Below are positions 50,901 to 63,824 of a stretch of DNA of 64,000 bases, piece by piece (the first letter of the stretch is position 1; the number at the start of each line of letters is the position of its first letter). The DNA comes from Micromussa lordhowensis (lineage: Eukaryota > Cnidaria > Anthozoa > Scleractinia > Lobophylliidae). The notes under the pieces are model-generated. The model did no database searches, was not told the origin of the DNA, and was given only the letters and a program-made list of their open reading frames with translations. The DNA lies in the NCBI GenBank assembly GCA_964020085.1, contig OZ026597.1, positions 26,585,948 through 26,649,947 of the forward strand. The letters run 5' to 3'. A program made the position numbers and the translations under genes.

Positions 50901-53900
50901 TCAGTTCACGTTACATTTTGCGGTAGCTGGATGCAAAAGTTAATAAAGCAATACTTGAAAAAAATCTTGATAGACAGAGAGTCTCGGACACATGGAACAA
51001 TGTAACAATCTATGGAAAATCACACAATTTAAAATGACATTGACTAAAAACGTTCCTCAAATCGTTGTTTTCAAGGTCATAATTTGCATGCTTGATTAAT
51101 AGTTTTGTACACTCTTAGGTATATTTTTATTTCCTTCTGACTAATGTTTTTTTTTTATTTTTTTAACTTAAAGAGGATAGTTTGTACATCAAAACTATGT
51201 AATAAAAATATAGGTCACTATGCTTGTTATAGAGAAAACAAGCATTTATTTCGCCGTTGAGCTTTGCATGAGGGAAATCTCTTAAGTTGTGTATGTGCAC
51301 GCAGTGATTTGCGCACGTTAATGACACATAGCAGGAATGCACAATGCAATACTGAGGAATAACTTTAATTATAATATCAATATATTCCACTTCCAAGCTG
51401 TCACTACACAACAGATTTGAACTGTAGATACTAGTCTCTTAATACATGTACCTTCTTCAACACTACTGGCTGAGAAGACACTATTCAACCACTTGTGGAT
51501 CTCAGAAAATGTTGGTCGATCTTGTGCATCCCAGCTCCAGCCTAGAAATTATTTTTTATTGCAGTTATTTATCTTGACAACTACAGGTAAAACGAAACAA
51601 TCTATTCATTACCACAACTCATAACCTAAAAAAAATGTTTACCAAGCACATTTTCACATACACTGTGCATACACACAGACATAATTTATTCATCCTAAAA
51701 GGCCTTTTCAGAAAAAGGTACACTGTACAAAAGGAATTAAAAAAAACTATGTAAAATTAGTATAAATATTCATCTGTAACAGAAAGAAAGAGAAGACAAA
51801 AAACGGTAACTAAAAAATAAATTACTTAAATTAAGAACTCTCTAGAAAGGTGAAGATTAATAATTGTTTCCTCAAGCTGTGTTTAAATTCTTTGTGTTAA
51901 GTGTCTGTTTCATTTTAAGTCTCGAGTCTAATGAGTTCCAAAGTCTGACAGTTCTGAAATAGAAAGTTCTTTGCCCTGTAGTAGTTCTATACAGTGGAAT
52001 CTGTAGCATTTGCTATATTTTTCTTAGGTGTTCGCTTATGGGAATAATTCTCATAAGCAGACAGCTCTACTAAATAACTGGACACCTTTTCCAATTACTG
52101 AGGGTGTCTGCTTACGAGAAAGTTGACTGTAATTTTTTTAATGTATGTGTTTTATGACAACATTACAGACAGTAGACATTGTCCTTCTGAGAGATGAACT
52201 AATCAGTTCAGCAGCAAACTGGCAAATCAAAATAATTGGAATGGTCCTTTAAACAGACAATATGAAAAAAAAAATTCGGATCACAGGGCGCTGTGTCTGT
52301 TTTGGGTGGGTAAGGCTAGAAAGTGTAATGCTTGATTTTAGTCCTGAACATAATAAGTCAACCCCTACAGTGTACCAGTGACCACATAAAACACTTTGGT
52401 ACAAGAACTGAAAAGGTAATGAACTCACATTTCTTCATCATGTCATAAACCTCTTGAGGGCAGCCTTCTGGGCATGGCATTCTGTAACCTGACTCCAACA
52501 TTTCATACACTTGCGAAAGATCGATTCCTGGATAAGGGGACATTCCATATGTTGCAAGCTCCCACAACAGTATTCCAAATGCTGTTGAGTGAAAAAACAA
52601 TGTTGTCACAAAGTGTTAACTTTTTCAACACTGTGTTGTGTACTGTACAATTGCTATTTCCCTAATTCTAACTGTACCAGTCAGATTGACATGATCTTGC
52701 CAAACACTTGTGACAATACAAACGCTTGACACCAATGATACTGTTTCCACCAGCACCTCACAGTTTCTGATAAAAAGATGCTGATTTACAGCAATATGAT
52801 AAGGCACAGTGCCAAACTCAGAAGACTGACTATAAGAGTTAGAGACATCATACACAAGCAATGTCACTGTTAGAACATCTGTTACAAAGAAACCACGCAT
52901 ACACTACTAATTACAGTTTGTAAGTTCTCAAAAATGAAAGTTTTATTTTAATAATTTGTATGGATATAACATACCCCACACATCGGACTTGATTGAAAAT
53001 GTGTTGTAGGCCAGGGCTTCAGGTGCAGTCCACTTGATTGGAAACTTTGCGCCTTCATGGGCAGTGTAGACGTCATACGTCACAAGTCTTGACAAACCAA
53101 AGTCTGCAACCTTTACAAGATTGTTCTCCCCTACAAGACAGTTCCTGGCAGCAAGATCCCTTTGAAAAAATAGCACCATTGTGTTTATTATTTGCAGTAT
53201 CAGTTACATGTAGATGTGAGGCACACCTGGGGGAGACTCCAATATAAAAAGGACAGGGACCGTGCTTGTCTGAAATTTGAAAAAAAATCCTGTTTTGTGG
53301 GCATGGCTTGAAATTTTTTTCACCCCTAAGAGATACCAACAACAACACATTAACTGACACTCTCCTGTAATATAATTATATATTTTTTGGCTCAATACCC
53401 TAAAAGGTACCGAAAGAGCTCCAGCTGTGGACCCTATGAGGCTGAACACCCCAAGAGTAACCCCTGAAAGGTACGACACGCACCCCAGTCCTTCTTAAAG
53501 GGGAGTTCCCCCCCCCCCCCCACTAGGAGGCACATCCCTTATTTTGAGCTCAGTCCCTTATCTATGTCTAAAATTTGATCAAAACATTCTACACCAGAAA
53601 AGGGTTATCCATAGAAGCTGACTGCCAGGGAAAGTAAATAACTACTTCATGATCTTGGCTAGCCACTTTGTTTGAATATTCCGACTTTTTACACAATGTG
53701 GTAACATTATTCACCTATTCAACCAAATAAAGCTGCCTATTCCACAACTTAGAAACAACCCTGTACCGGCAGACTTATCTATGAAAGGGGGCTAGTACTC
53801 TTTTATGTTGACGGAATGTGGTAACCAAAATTGTCAAAATCTTTGGCCCCTCCTTACCATTTTAAGGAAGGTCAGGCCAGTCTTTACCCCACCCCACTCC

Positions 53901-56900
53901 CCATGAAGCACTGCTCAGCTGTGGGTAGTGCTTCCTGTTTGTTGCTATCACAATCAGCTACAGTGTATCAATATAGTAGTGTGAGATGTACTATTTCCAA
54001 AACGAGAGCGAGCCTCCGGCCTCATGCTTTCATTTGTTTCTCGGTGTTTGGATACCAGATGAAACATGAAGCACAAGTTTTGGAAATAACTTCTCATGAT
54101 CACTCTTAAAGAAATCATAAACAAAGGCTTCCAATTAGAATTGTTCGCTATCTACATTTGTAACATTCCTTTCATCGATAATTTCAAATTTTACCGGCTT
54201 AATTAATTTGCATTTATGGTGCGATTTAATTTATTCTGAGATATGAAAGTTGCTGGAGTTGCCAGCATTTACAAGTTCAGTTGTCGTTTAGTCAGGATGT
54301 ATGTAAAATGATGTAAATGGTAGTGCTGCATTGAACCCATTGGATATGTCCGACCGAAGGTAAGTTATATCTTTGGGGGATGAAATTTGGTTCGCATAAA
54401 GTACCACTTTCACTGGAGAGTGGTATACTGTTTTTCATTGGGCATCCAAACACATGCACATGATGTGGTATACATGCAGTGATTTATAGTTGACTTAATG
54501 AATCATTAACGAGTTTGAGAAAAGATCTAACCTGTGAATAAAGTTCATTGATTCTAAATAAGACATGGCCTCGGCCACTTGTGTTGCCATGTACATCAGT
54601 GTGATAGCATTCAAACCCTTGCTGGCAGAACTCCGTAAATAGTCCAGCAGGTTACCATTGGGCATGAATTCTGTGATGATGTAGAATGGTGGCTCCCTTG
54701 TGCAGACACCTAAGAGTTGCACCAGTCGTGGATGCTTGATTTCCTTCATGACTGAAGCTTCTTTTAAGAATTCATCTACCTCCATTGTTTCTTCCTAGAA
54801 TACATTATCACATTCAATACAAAATACTTATTAATGCCTAAACTCTCCAAATTGTAAATAAAACAATACATAAGAAAGATGGTACTCAAGTTTCAAATCA
54901 TTACTTGTTATTATTGATTGGTGATTTTTTTAAATAATAATAATAATAATTGCCAACGAGCCAGCCGAGCGAAGACGCTCGGCTGGCGAGGCGGCAGAGA
55001 ATAGTGCCGCGCGAAGAATGGCGTATGCGAAAATATTCTCGATCGAGCTCTGAAAAGTGTAACTGTAAGGTGTAAGATGTAACAATGGCTCAGTTTGAGC
55101 CAATTGCAAGCACGGAACTATTCGAGCTATTGTAGTTTTTAGCCAATCAGGAGGCGCGTTACATCTAGACTTGTCTCTTGGAATATCATTGTTTTCTGCT
55201 GTTGTGTTTATCCGACTGTGAACAATTTCTCAGAACATATCGAACCAGCGTGTTTCCTCTCACTTTATCGAAATGAAAGTTCAATTGGGGAGCGTACCCT
55301 TAACAAAACTCTTCTTCTAATTCGAATATTCAGGAAAACTGTTAGACAAGAGCAAATCTAAGACACAAAATCGACATGGAAACGAATCAGCGTGTTCACC
55401 ACGGAATTCATGAATCGAAACAGTGTATTCCTTCTCTGTTTACCTATATCGAACTGAAAGTTCCATCGGGAAGCTTTTTTGGAAAGATTGTGTTCACCAG
55501 TCGAACCACTAGAGCAAATCCAGTGTTGAAATCTAGCATATCGAACTGAAGGTTGAGTCGGCAGTGTTTCCGAACAGAACTGAACGAGCGTGTTTATCAT
55601 ACAGTCGAATCCAGTGTTCAAAACACAAATCGGATCTGTTTTGCGACAGAATTAAACGAGTCGTGTTCATCAATCAAACTAGCGTGTTCACTTTCAGTTT
55701 GACTTTGCCCATCATATTGAACTGAAAGTTCGACCGAGCAGCAATACATTCCAATACTCTTGATGTTAAGGAATTGCGTGACGAACGTTACCGGCCGGTA
55801 AACGCGTTATAATTTTCTCTCGGTAATGTTTGCAACAGAAGAGAACAAAAAATCCGTTATGCTGTATTAATAAACCCCTTATTATAGCACAAATTATTCA
55901 CTCGTTGGCACTCTATCGATAGGTATACCTAGTAATAATAATAAAATGCTTTTGCTGGGATTTTATGACACTAGTTGACATTGTGTGGACATACTGTAGC
56001 AGATGTTAGTCTCTTTTACGGTTACAGACTGTTGGCATTGTATATGTATTATTCAACAGCAGCCCACAACCTTGCTATTGTTTCAGTCATTTCAGTCGAG
56101 CAAAATATTCTATAAAAACAACATCACAAAACAAATCCCATTCAGAGATTTGTTCTTTTGTTAGTTTGTTGATTCATCCCTCTGTTCAACTGTATTTTCA
56201 TCCATTAGTTTATTTGAATGTACTGGTTCATTAGTTTGTTCTCTTATTATTCATCTGCCAGTTCAGTCATGTTATACAGTCATGTGTCAGTTTATAGTCA
56301 AGGTTTCTTGCTCTAGTGCATGTGGTCAGAATTAAAGTAAATCCATTTATGCTGTGTATAGACTGGTTTTCAGTTGAGCATCAAAGGAAATCAGGCATTA
56401 CTTTGGTTTTGGTTTTGGTTTTGGCTGAGTAGTCTAATTGGTAAGAAATTAGTTTGGTTTTGGTTTTACAACACACAATTGAAAACTGCTCTCTATCCTA
56501 CATGTGTATTTGCGGATAATTACCACTGCATAGCGGCATCAGATAATAAAGTTCATTTCTATCAAGGCCACAGTTGTTCAAAGTCAATAAACACTAAACC
56601 TGTATCAAGTTATTTCAACTGTTTTAAGGTACTCTTGGTTTGGTATTGTCCAAAGATGATAATACAAAAATGGAGAAAACTGAGTATGTGTAAGTTAGAA
56701 CTTCTTAAACTGAATGTTACACTGTAAGTCAAAGCTACTCCTGCAGCTTAATCCTGCTTTAAACAAACAAGTCCAAGAGATCCACATGAACATATTAACA
56801 GTACACAAGATGCATATAACTGATAAATAGGCCATTTTACAGTTAAATGCTTAGTTACCTGGCCTATGAATGCAAGCAAGGCTGGAGGTGACCTTGCTGT

Positions 56901-59196
56901 GATACAGACCTCTCAGCTTTTCTCATTTAAATGCACACTAGTTAGCATAAGAGCAACTTGATTTGCACAAAACAAGGTCACCCGCAGCTGCACTACCATT
57001 CAAAGGCCAGGTCACTGAACAGACAACTGCAAAATGGTGTATTCTAATCTATAACACAGAGTTTACCCACCCTTAAAGTCTTCACAGCCACTTGCCTATC
57101 ATACTTCTTCCACACTCCCTCATAAACCTCTCCATACTGTCCCCCACCCAGCCGATGCTTCATAGCAATTTCTGTTCTTGGAATCTCCCATTCATCTGGC
57201 TCAGGAGAAAAGCTGTACACTGCTGGTTTGTCAGTCTTTGCTGCTGGATAATGAAGAGTTGTTACGAGTCCATCCGCATGCACAGAATGATGGTGAATAA
57301 GCTCAGCAATTGTGTTAAATCTGTTTTCAGTGGAAACATACATTTTTCCATCAGGCGCATTGCTAACTCTGTAATGATACACCCGTGAATCGAACCGTAG
57401 TGAGATGGATAATTGTCCAGGACTACTTTCACTTTCACGAACAAGAAAACTTCCATTAATTCCACTGCTCAGCAGGTATTCTGCAACGTTACGTGCTATA
57501 GTTCCATGATACCAAGAATGTTTTTCTAGGCTGTTGACTGGTTTGACATAGCTACTTGGCAACCAGCCAATGTTTCCATTTCTTGCCTGTCCTTCGCACC
57601 ACTCTTCGGTGTCATTGTAGCGCAAAATAGCTACCTCTTCACCTGTTCGAATACTCAATTGATTATTGCCAGCAGCTTGAAAGTCATGAATTGCCACAAA
57701 AATTGATTTATCTTGATTGTCTGCATCATTTAGAAGATCATCTTTAGAGTTCCATTCTCCAGGAAGCTGATCCAATGGTGTTTCTGGCAAAGGCCGCCTT
57801 GAAAGGTCTTGGATTATAAAACAAGAAGAAAATTACTGGTTTAGTATGATCAGATTGATTTTCGAAATGCACAGTGTATGTACATTATTTAATTCTCCAC
57901 CTACCCTAGAAAAAAAGACATCATTTTTCAAACATACATTTCTATAAATTTGTATTTGCATACACCCGTTCATGTATAGTTGCAGAAGTCAAGTTCTGGT
58001 TGAGCCTAAATAAATTTAACTCACTTGTAAGTACGTACATGTACAATGCCACCATTCTTGAATTAGAAGAATGCACACAAGCTGTCCATGTATATCACAT
58101 GTACACGGAAGAACAGGAAATATGACACTTGGAACTATCCAGCACGCTCAGCATACTTAGCATACAAGTGTTTTAAGTTTTATACACACAAACCACTCAT
58201 AATAAATTATGCTTATTCAAATAAGATTTCAAAGTGTGTGTAGAGCTAAATATTACTATACTACACAATTTAAAATGACTCTGGCTCCAGAGCTCTAGGT
58301 ATATAAATAACAATATGTTGATAATTGATGTTAGCCTAATTTAGACAACAATGGTGATGACCGTGATATTACATTCAATGAATAGAAAGAGGGTTATTAC
58401 AACTGCCCTGAAGAATATTGCTTTCATTCCGGAAAATACAAAACAAAGTTCATTATTTATACGACAATTACCACTACCTAAAAGTGTAACTTTTGACTTA
58501 GCGTCCTACTTGGTATGTATTTATCTGCTAATTAATTTTCAATCCTCCAATGTGGTGTTTTCACAACAAGAAGCATGCATGCCCACTCTATAAGGTCAGA
58601 AATTAGAGATGCAAATTACCCCATTATCGATCGCGATCAGGGAAATGTGTTTCTTAGATTGATATAGCTTCGAGCTAAACATTTGTGCCGATAAAATTGT
58701 CGAGAAATTATGGGCGACGCAAGCTGCTTGGTTAACCATTGAAATTGTAATGAACATATTAGCTTTCGTGCGAAATTATGATCCCGCTGTAGATTTCTCA
58801 AATGCACTCCACTTTCAAAATTTCTTTTTCTGCAAATCGATCTTAAAGGTTAAAAACAGATTTCATCGGAGACTATTAAGCTTTGTTTGTGCGTAATTCA
58901 ACAACACGATCCGTCTTAACCTGACTGATATGCAATCAGGAAATATTTGACCAAATTCCACTACAAACTACAGTACATGTATTCAACAGCTCCCACACAT
59001 AACACGCTAATGTGTGGTTTCACAGATATCAACAACATCCGATTTGGAAATGAAAAACAGTATTATGGCCGCTATTTCTCGTACCTGATGCCGTATGAAA
59101 TTCAGATTTTTCAACGTCTTTCGTCTTCACAGATGACTTAATCCCTTTTCCAGACTTCGTTCGGTCGGCAAAAGCTTTAACTTGCTGTTGACCCAT
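47901..59196 (-). CDS. ABL: Abl non-receptor tyrosine kinase, complete
   Basis: Seven minus-strand exons: 59196-59085, 57807-57071, 54794-54532, 53159-52975, 52581-52429, 51541-51452 and 49585-47901 (TGA). Phases match throughout, giving 1074 residues. N-terminus MGQQQ fits the myristoylated Abl isoform (Gly2). SH3 about 73-128 (ALYDF-equivalent AIHDF), SH2 about 136-226 (FLVRESESS with Arg161), kinase about 251-510: P-loop GGGQYGEV 258-265, Lys280, gatekeeper Thr324, HRDLAARN with Asp372, DFG 390-392, activation-loop Tyr402, [10 protein letters not shown]. The numbering is human ABL1a plus 9. The last exon (about 560 codons) has a lysine-rich stretch after the kinase (possible nuclear localisation signal), many PxxP SH3-binding motifs, poly-proline and a C-terminal helical F-actin-binding domain. 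Abl links growth, adhesion and DNA-damage signals to actin. It stands head to head with an unknown gene at 59515. ABL1/ABL2 split later in vertebrates, so this is the single invertebrate-type gene. Confidence 0.96.
51992..52129. repeat. TA-flanked MITE (Tc1/mariner-like)
   Basis: Begins TA-CAGTGGAATCTG and ends AAAGTTGACTG-TA, with mirrored inner words (GTGTTCGCTTATGGGAATAA and GTGTCTGCTTACGAGAAAG). TA on both sides fits Tc1/mariner insertion. Intronic in Abl. Confidence 0.7.
53218..53530. repeat. Dispersed repeat shared with 49945-50345
   Basis: Both Abl introns carry stretches with GGGGGAGACTCC or GGGGGGACTCC, followed by AATATAAAAAGG or TATATGGAAAGG, then a series of short purine-rich units with similar GGTAC, ACCCC and CCTTTCAG words. 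The copy here ends in a C-run at about 53509-53521. Confidence 0.5.
54951..55910. mobile_element. ~960-bp non-autonomous DNA element with TGCCAACGAG ends
   Basis: The 10-bp ends TGCCAACGAG and CTCGTTGGCA are perfect inverted copies. The interior is built from diverged repeats of about 150 bp containing the words ATCGAACTGAAAGTTC and ACGAGCGTGTTCATC, seen at about 55230, 55440, 55530 and 55700. No transposase frame is present. It lies in the Abl intron between the SH2 and kinase exons. Confidence 0.7.
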
Positions 59197-59514
59197 AGCT
59201 GGGGTTTACAACAGTGGTGCCTTGGGCTCAGATGGTGCAGTAACCACACATGCCATTTTCTAACCGAATAGTTAACACGAACCGATCACGTAGCTAGATC
59301 AGAAATAATCCAAGTCCAAGCCATTGGCTTCAATCAAATGCTAAGCTAAAGGCTTGCATAAAGAACGGAAACAAACGGGCTTAAACGCTAAATGCAAACA
59401 CCTTCCTCGTATGTCATGCGACCCGGAAACAAGACTAGCTCCCAGTCCTCTCTAGCGGAAATCGATTTTCTCGACATGCGCAAAACGTACGTCGATGTTC
59501 GCGCTAAATTCAAG
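59197..59514. promoter_or_regulatory. Shared intergenic region, likely bidirectional promoter of Abl and the 59.5-kb gene
   Basis: The two start codons face away from each other across 318 bp. The stretch is less AT-rich near 59400-59515 and holds an ETS-like CCGGAA at 59423-59428, a second GCGGAA near 59455 and a TGCGCA word near 59477 similar to an NRF1 half site. No TATA box is obvious. The 5' untranslated regions of both genes must also lie here. Function is inferred from geometry, not shown. Confidence 0.5.
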
Positions 59515-62500
59515 ATGGCGTCTGCAACAAGATCTGCGGCAAGGTAAGTTTATAACTTGTTTACTAACACAGCCTTTTCGTTCGTCCGATTATGAAGGAA
59601 TCTAACAACCTTCGTGAAACAAACACAAAGTAATGGAGCACTTTCCTTCGCTCTTGTACTTTATAAAGCATTTAAGCTTATCAAATTGTGTTTATTCTAA
59701 CAGACAGGTGGGGGAACCAGCATTAAACAGTCATGTAAGCTTATACTATAAGGAATGTTGACCAGTCACCAGCCCAGGGAGGAGCTAGCCTAAAAGAAAG
59801 CTATCTCAGGGTTGGAGGGAAAGAGAACTTTTAAAGACTTCCCAACAACGTTTGCCGCCCCACATCCCTCAATAACATGTAGGATGAGAGTGAATATAGG
59901 AATGAAAAGATCGAATGCTTTCATGAAACCAGAGAACATTAATAACATAACTACACTAACATAAATTACATGAGAAATATTAAACACAATAAAAGTTGAT
60001 TAAACCAAAATAATTTGGAAGGAATTGAATTGAATTACATGAAGTCAAAAACAGTGTTCTTCAGAAGCTTACCAGTCGTTTCTTACCCATGGATCTTTCG
60101 CACCCAGACCATTCGTACCCAGGCTCAGACGTTTCGTACCCATTTTCAATCAGTTCGTACCCAACCCTCTGGTTGATTCCTACCCAACAAATCATTACAC
60201 AAAATGTTTAAAACAAACAAAAACATTTATTTCATTTATCCTGAGCCTGGGTACGAAAGATCCATGGGTACAAAACAACTGGATACCCTTCAGAAGCGCC
60301 AACTGCTAGCTACCTTTATTAGACAAAACCACAGAAGGTGATTCTTCTTTTTCTGTAAGACATTTTCAAGCATAGCTTGAATTTGCACTTAAAATCTCAT
60401 GTTCCAAAAACAGTAAGTGAACATTTTATTATTTCTGAAGGAAACAATAAACAATAGCTATCTTATAAACAGATAAGAATGTAAAATGTCATTACTCAAA
60501 GACAGACATGTAGCATTGTTAATAGTGCATTGACTTAAAGGTGTCAATGTAGACTACAACTTTTGCCATGGTTCTGTTCTGATTCTGTCCACATATTTCA
60601 TAAATTCCATTGTGTGAGCTCTTCTCTCAAAGGGCATGTGGTGTGAACAACTTGATGTACCCAACAAAAAAATTCTCGTGAAATCAGTAATGTCAAAGCG
60701 AAAATCTGTGGAAAGTCAAAAAGATGGAGAGAGCAAAATTAAGAAGCTTCTTCGTTTCAAAGGAACATACAGAAATCGGTAATTTTAGTTTATATACATC
60801 ACTGTGTGATTGCCAACCGATCAGCTGTCCAGTAGTGCGATGTTAAATTTACTGGTTTGTTCAAGATAACTTCATCCTGGGGTGTTTCTCAAGTCTATGA
60901 CAACTCTTATTCTTTTAACAAGGCATCATTCTCATAAAGAGAAGGTAGATTTTCATGAGCTTGCATTTCACTGCTGGTTGCTAAAGGTCGCTAAACAGTA
61001 AACACAGCAGCCATGTTGAAAGTTGGACCCAAGTCTCTTCACATCTGTTTCTGCATATCTTGGAATGAAGATAAAAAGCCCTTCAATTTTGTCAATTGAA
61101 CTACTTTTTAGCTTGGATAACTTGGATAATGACATAGTCATTATCTGAGATATACAATGTAGGTATGGGTGGAAAAGGGCACTCCTTCCCTCCGTCCTTT
61201 CTTCCATCAATTCCTGTTAACTTTTTCTATATCCGCTGACCAGTATATAAAGCAGTGGCAGTCGCTTGTGCCCATGTTGAAACATATTTTTTCACCAAGT
61301 GATTTGTTTCTGTGACAATGTTTCTTTTTCGTGAATCATTTCTGCACGGTTGACAGCGTATGGTTTTTAGGTTGAAGTTCTCGCCGGCTGTTAAACCAGT
61401 TCAATGCTGTTCAATAGAAGTAGTGCCCTGTATGATTGACTTGAACGTAACACCAGGACACAAGTCGCACTTAAGCTTATATATGATTGTAAGGGAAAGA
61501 CTTTAAGGTTCATCCTCCTCGATTCGATTGAAAGGGTCAGTCTTAATCATTTATACTTTGCAATCCTATCTGACACTTGTGATAACTTAGGGCTTGAATA
61601 AGGCTAACATACTTTGATTGATGTGCTTAAAAATATTTTTGTTTTATTTCAGTTTATTTTTTTTTCTTACAATTGTTTTTATTAACTTATTGGGTTTTTT
61701 TAACCTATATACAACTCAATACTAGCGCTACGTACAACACTTTCAATTATTACGATACTAACAAAGCTTACATTACTCACAACGCTACCCCTACTTACTA
61801 GTACAAAACTAGATAACACCAACACTACTTAAAGTGCTATCATGATCAAATTTTTACCCTTTGATTTTTACCCTTTGATACCTGCACTGATTCAGGAGAT
61901 TTTTAAGTTTGAAAAATGAGTAAAATATGCAAATGAGATTGCTGATGACGGTGAAGTACACAAATAGCGCTATCTCGGTCAATTTGCAGTAAAAACCATT
62001 GAAACTTGGTAGGCTAATAGTTCTAAATGCAACACATCTACAACTGTAGATATATTTCTGTTCCCATGGCAACCCACTCTTTTCCAGTCCCCTGTAGCCT
62101 GATATCAATATTTTAGAAAACATTAAACAAGGCTATGAACTCAACCTAATGTATTAATATGCTTGCTGGATTATGCAGATGAGGCACCATTGGCAAATAT
62201 CAATATAGAACCCTAAAAGTGGTCAGAAAAGCCTTTAATATTGTGGAGGTCTGGAACCTAGTATGTTGCCATGGTAACAAAAATTGTTAAGCTCATATTG
62301 CGGAGCACCTCTAGAAGAATCTTACTGTGAACATTCAAACATTTATTGTACAAATTGACTGAGATATCCTTGTTTATCATATTTGATCAAAATGCGGTTG
62401 AGTGTATGATGTCATCACTTGGCTAATTTGCATATTTTTGAAAACTTGAATATCCCTGGAACAAAAAGAGGTATTTCAAAAAACAGTAAACAGCATTTTT

Positions 62501-63597
62501 ACTCTTGTACAGACTACTTGTTTATGTCTAAAAATGGCTCAGGTTTGAAAGATGTGATTTTTTCATAGTGGCACTTTAATATATTACCTTGTAATTACCT
62601 AACCTTACATACAGTGCAATCCCGATTTCTCGAACCTCCAGAGGAAACGCAAATTGGTTTGAGAAATCGGAGAGTTCAAGAAATCAAGGGTAAAATTACA
62701 GTGTTTGACTGAGGAGAGGGAATGGCTTTTGGTTCGAGTTATCTGGAGGTTAAAAAAATGAGAGTTCGAGAATTCGGGATTCCACTGTACTATGTAATAC
62801 AAACACTGCTTACAATATGATTGTTTTGAAAAAGCTTACTCTACAATCTATATTATACTTACACTAGTTACACCAGGTAAAGCGGTTACAATTTTAGAGA
62901 GGTACACAACACATCACAGTCACAATGCAAATACTTCAATTAGGTTTTAAAGCTAGAATTAATTAAATAACTTTAATTTAATAACTTTAATTAATTAATA
63001 ACTTTAATTAAAAAAATAAACAATGCAGATTTGGAATGAGCCAGCCACATAATTTGATGACTCACAACCGCTAGCTTGGTAGGCGATCATCTACTCTACT
63101 GCGCCACATCAGCATCTGTTGTAGATTCAGTGAAACATCTTATATTACCTGGTACTTACATATTCATTGAAACATGAAATATAATTAAAAATTGCCTGTT
63201 CTGCATTACCTTCCTGTACACAATGAGTTCAAATTTTTTTAGGCACATGTTTGTTTCATGTATGTTGCTGGATATAACTTGCAGCAAATCTAATTTGTCT
63301 TTTCCAATGGCTAGCATTCACCCTACTCTAATGTAATTGTTGAGATCGTGTTGATTTTATTTAAAATACATGGGATGACTTAAAATTCAATTTTTTCTCA
63401 ATCAATTCTTCCTAACTGTATTCAAAATATTACCATGCTATGAGGTGTTTTTTGGTTATGCCATTGCTTGAATGCTCAGCAGAAATCATCTTGAGTATTT
63501 TGATGTGTACGAAGTATTGTTTGTGCTTGATGTGTTTACTTACTGTAGTTTCTTTGCACTCAGGAAAAGATCCAAAGCAGCTGAAGAGATACCAGAG
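59515..63597 (+). CDS. First two exons of an unidentified gene, runs past the window
   Basis: An ATG in good context (CAAGATGGCG) at 59515 opens a 29-base exon ending AG|GTAAGT at 59543. A second small exon, 63564-63597, follows a TTTGCACTCAG acceptor and ends at GAG|GTAGGG. Joined in phase they encode a 21-residue, basic start: MASATRSAAR then KRSKAAEEIPE. This is too short to identify a family. The KRSK cluster would suit a nuclear protein, but that is only a guess. The short GC-rich first exon next to the Abl start makes a true 5' end plausible. The rest of the gene lies beyond the right edge. The 4-kb intron contains several MITE-like elements. A third small open frame inside it (ATG at 60692, rich in Lys and Ser) was considered and could be an alternative exon, but has no good acceptor. 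Confidence 0.5.
60084..60270. repeat. MITE-like element with internal CGTACCCA motifs
   Basis: TACCCATGGATCTTTCGCAC at the left is mirrored by GTACGAAAGATCCATGGGTA at the right. Between them the word CGTACCCA or a one-base variant recurs at least four times about 25 bases apart. Confidence 0.8.
61830..62578. mobile_element. ~750-bp MITE-like element
   Basis: TAAAGTGCTATCATGATCAAA at the left resembles the reverse complement of the right end, which reads GATTTTTTCATAGTGGCACT then TTA. No coding potential; a CATGGCAACC and CATGGTAACA pair occurs inside. Confidence 0.6.
62612..62787. repeat. TA-flanked MITE (Tc1/mariner/pogo-like)
   Basis: CAGTGCAATCCCGATTTCTC at the left and GAATTCGGGATTCCACTG at the right form about 28-bp inverted ends, with TA on each side. 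Inner words GAACCTCCAGAG and TCTGGAGGTT mirror each other too. Confidence 0.85.
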
Positions 63598-63637
63598 GTA
63601 GGGCTAGCCATTGATCATTAGGGGTACTCTTCAAACT

Positions 63638-63821
63638 ATACACCTTATTCCAAAATGGCCACCATTAAGTGGTCTTTTGTTTGCCTTCAAATTAGCCCTT
63701 GTTGCCTCATTCTTAAACTCGAAATTCAAAATAATACTTTCCCTTGAACGAGGCAACAAGGGCTAATTTGCAAGCAAACAAAAGAACACTAAAATGGCGG
63801 CCATTTTGGAATAAGATGTAT
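63638..63821. repeat. Foldback MITE with ~75-bp arms
   Basis: ACACCTTATTCCAAAATGGC at the left and GCCATTTTGGAATAAGATGT at the right are inverted. The arms continue with TTTTGTTTGC, TTAGCCCTTGTTGCCTC and their complements. It starts 41 bases after the second exon of the unidentified gene. Confidence 0.88.
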
Positions 63822-63824
63822 GGG

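Noticed and set aside
60692..60783. Lys/Ser-rich 30-codon open frame that could be an exon
   Set aside because: No convincing acceptor in the right phase; could be an alternative exon but unsupported.
63055..63115. Possible minus-strand tRNA-like sequence (GTGGCGCAGTAGAGTAG, GGTTGTGAGTC)
   Set aside because: The B box is poor and the stems do not form; at most an old SINE head.
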